Shown one piece after another: positions 62,377 to 64,000 of a stretch of DNA of 64,000 nt. The translations under genes and the position numbers were made by a program. Numbering within the stretch: the first letter of the stretch is position 1; the number at the start of each line of letters is the position of its first letter. The stretch lies in the NCBI GenBank assembly GCA_017509985.1, contig JAFWOE010000048.1:152056-216055 (forward strand), written 5' to 3'. The notes under the pieces were generated by a model. It was not told the DNA's origin and searched no databases. It saw nothing but the letters and a program-made list of their open reading frames with translations. The stretch comes from Lachnospiraceae bacterium. Its GTDB lineage: Bacteria > Bacillota > Clostridia > Lachnospirales > Lachnospiraceae.

Positions 62377-62512
62377 ATAAAGAAAGAGCAGCATCAACAA
62401 CTGGTATGTACTGTATAAGCTATGTTCACAGGCTGATAAAATGCAGTGCAATACAGGCTGACCTGAAATTATTAATTAACATCCAAAACGGTAAGTCTTT
62501 ATATCAAAAGTC

Positions 62513-63721
62513 TTATAGGAATACGTTCGTTTCATTTTTTCTGTGCTTCTCATAGATCGTCTGCGCAATACCTGCCTCCTCGTTTGCAGGCAGTACAAAA
62601 ACTTTCACGGCAGAATTTGAAGCCGAGATCACCGCGTCTCCGCTGGCAGAAGCGTTCGCATCCGAATCAAAGACCACACCTAGAGCCTCCAGACGGGTAC
62701 AAATCTTTTCCCGAACAACAACAGAGTTTTCTCCGATACCTCCTGTAAAAACAAGATAGTCCATTCCTCCAAGCACAGCATAAAATGCCCCGATATATTT
62801 GACAACAGAATCGCAGAACGCCTCGATCGCTAATTCTGCACGGGTGTTTCCTGCTTCTGCAGCTTCCTGAATATCTCTCAGATCATTGCTTACCCCGGAG
62901 ATTCCCAAAAGTCCTCCCTGCTTATCAATGCCTTTAAGGATCTCATCCATCGAGAGGCCTTCTGAAAGAAGGTAGGGAATAATATATGCATCTATATCGC
63001 CGCATCGGTTCGCGTGCGGAACGCCTGTCTGAAGTGAAAAACCGAAGGAAGTATCCACCGATCTTCCATCTTCTATGGCGCAGACGGATACGCTTCCACC
63101 CATGTGACAGGAAATCAGTTTATAATGCTCCCCCGCATATTCCCGGATCTTCCGTGAAATATAGCTGTGGGAAGCTCCGTGAAACCCAAGCCGGCAGATT
63201 CCATACTTTTCGTACCAGTCATACGGCAGCGCATAGATCTTTCTGAACAGAGGTACTGTAGTATGGAACGCAGTTTCAAAGCATCCTACCATCAGGCAAT
63301 CCGGCAGGAGTTTTTTAAATACCCTTATCGCTTGAATATACGGAGGGTTATGAGCGGGTGCCACACAAATATATGCTTCCATAGCCGCAATGACATCTTC
63401 TGTTAATTCATGTACTCCATAGTACCCTTTTGCCAGTACTGTTTTAAAGCCTACTGCATTCAATTCATTAATAGTTTTTATTGCACCGGATTTTTCCCCG
63501 AGAAGATAAGAAAGGAACAGTTCTACCCCTGCTGTATAATCCTGCACGGAAATGCCTTCCAGTTTTTCGGAAAACCTGGTCTGATGATTTTTATAACTGA
63601 AAATTGCGTCGTCCCGGCCGACACGTTCCGTTTTGCATTCCACGATGAGATTGAAAGAAGGCATATCGAATAATTTATATTTTAATGACGTGCTTCCCGC
63701 ATTACATACAAGAATCAGCAT
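62513..63721 (-). CDS. Divergent acetate-kinase-family (acetate/propionate kinase-like) protein
   Basis: 402 residues, full ASKHA-fold length. Conserved: CNAGSTSLKYKLF (Asn7), APAHNPPYI, GFHGASHSYISRKI (His181), His206 in SCHMGG, DTSFGFSLQ, Arg239 in NRCGDIDA, FTGGIGENS and PANEEAGIA. Changed: the HRVVHGG motif is GFKTVLAKG, so the Arg91 position of the Methanosarcina enzyme is Lys93; the catalytic Asp of FDTAFH is Glu149 (FETAFH); and HLGNGAS is HMGGSVS. It may be a kinase for another carboxylate or have weak activity. No phosphotransacetylase gene is adjacent. GGGAG lies 9 bases before the ATG. Confidence 0.85.
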   Translation of the reverse strand: MLILVCNAGSTSLKYKLFDMPSFNLIVECKTERVGRDDAIFSYKNHQTRFSEKLEGISVQDYTAGVELFLSYLLGEKSGAIKTINELNAVGFKTVLAKGYYGVHELTEDVIAAMEAYICVAPAHNPPYIQAIRVFKKLLPDCLMVGCFETAFHTTVPLFRKIYALPYDWYEKYGICRLGFHGASHSYISRKIREYAGEHYKLISCHMGGSVSVCAIEDGRSVDTSFGFSLQTGVPHANRCGDIDAYIIPYLLSEGLSMDEILKGIDKQGGLLGISGVSNDLRDIQEAAEAGNTRAELAIEAFCDSVVKYIGAFYAVLGGMDYLVFTGGIGENSVVVREKICTRLEALGVVFDSDANASASGDAVISASNSAVKVFVLPANEEAGIAQTIYEKHRKNETNVFL

Positions 63722-63766
63722 TTATTTCAACTCCCTTCATATTTCTTTTATTCTGAACATGTTTTT

Positions 63767-63795
63767 AATATACGTATTAATTCAAATTTGAGCAA
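63767..63795 (-). promoter_or_regulatory. Candidate promoter of the acetate-kinase-like gene
   Basis: Minus strand TTGCTC (63795-63790), 17-bp spacer, TATATT (63772-63767), 45 bp before the start. The -35 is weak. Confidence 0.45.
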
Positions 63796-63891
63796 CAGTC
63801 ATTCGGTTTAAAGATGCATTATTCAACATACTATTAAGGGAATACCGCGATTTAACAGGTAATGATTTCATCCATGCTTAAGTAAAAACGT

Positions 63892-64000
63892 ATTGGGATA
63901 CCAATCATGACCACCGGCTCAGCCGGTGGTTTGCTCTGCGGCTATAAGCCGCTGTTCCCGGCTTGCCCCTAAAGGGGCTCTGAAAAGTCCGCCTTCCGCA
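63892..64000. mobile_element. Hairpin-rich end resembling an IS200/IS605-type element (runs off window)
   Basis: Four hairpins in about 90 bp: ATTGG-GATA-CCAAT (63892-63905), ACCACCGGCT-C-AGCCGGTGGT (63910-63930), GCGGCT-ATA-AGCCGC (63938-63952) and GCCCCT-AA-AGGGGC (63965-63978). Short imperfect palindromes at the ends are the recognition structures of IS200/IS605 transposases, and the spacing and sequence style resemble such ends in gut Clostridia. No transposase frame is visible before the edge. A REP-like repeat is the alternative. Confidence 0.45.

Overview
The window looks like a chromosomal segment of an anaerobic, fermentative, Gram-positive-type bacterium of class Clostridia, most likely near Lachnospiraceae (inference). 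Reasons: a Rex NADH sensor, a single-chain pyruvate:ferredoxin oxidoreductase, a propionate/acetate CoA-transferase, the complete anaerobic (Cbi) style of corrin-ring synthesis, a tryptophan T-box, a class II LysRS with a C-terminal tRNA-binding domain, an LTA-synthase-family enzyme and a DUF6382-FHA protein. Base composition appears close to even GC. Several promoters match the sigma-A consensus at 12 of 12 positions with 17-bp spacers.

Layout. (a) 1-4.9 kb, minus: rex-nnr-yebC-uppP-like-ftsK operon from a perfect promoter; ftsK runs off the left edge. (b) 4.9-8.5 kb, plus: an ABC-F ATPase and a CoA-transferase. (c) 8.5-11.2 kb, minus: metal-efflux operon of a CadC-type repressor with its operator, a stand-alone HMA metallochaperone and a P1B ATPase. 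(d) 11.3-17.5 kb, minus: tRNA-Thr(CGU), a type IIA topoisomerase pair and rho. (e) 17.6-28.7 kb, minus: ten tightly coupled cobalamin genes (cbiA, C, D, F, G, H, JET fusion, B, cobD, cobQ) behind a multi-hairpin leader that ends in a terminator but shows no recognisable B12-riboswitch core. (f) 29-31.3 kb, minus: an orphan TadZ/CpaE-like ATPase, a DUF6382-FHA protein and a 16-residue-repeat helical protein. (g) 31.6-35.6 kb, plus: the nucleotide-loop half of cobalamin synthesis (cobT, cobU, cobS, a mini-CobU, cobC) plus a DUF2284 protein. (h) 35.6-40.5 kb, minus: trpD-trpCF-trpB-trpA behind a Trp T-box, without trpE or trpG. (i) 40.6-43.4 kb, plus: greA and lysS. (j) 43.4-51.3 kb, minus: PFOR, dtd, enolase, a hotdog thioesterase and HtrA. 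(k) 51.4-60.0 kb, minus: a surface-polysaccharide operon (rfbBAC, Wzm/Wzt-type exporter, a membrane protein, a two-domain glycosyltransferase, PrsW). (l) 60-63.7 kb, minus: an LTA-synthase-like enzyme and a divergent acetate-kinase-family protein. (m) The last 100 bp carry strong hairpins resembling an IS200/IS605-type end.

How it fits together: the two divergent cobalamin blocks together cover most steps from the early corrin ring to phosphorylated cobalamin. The precorrin-2 C20-methyltransferase (cbiL), cobalt chelatase, uroporphyrinogen methylase and adenosyltransferase are not in the window. The energy-metabolism genes form a pyruvate to acetyl-CoA to acyl-CoA/acetate fermentation set. 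No CRISPR array, prophage or complete insertion sequence was seen. The observations most worth follow-up are the cbiA leader, the complementary CobU pair, the acetate-kinase and UppP paralogues with altered active sites, and the orphan TadZ/FHA pair.
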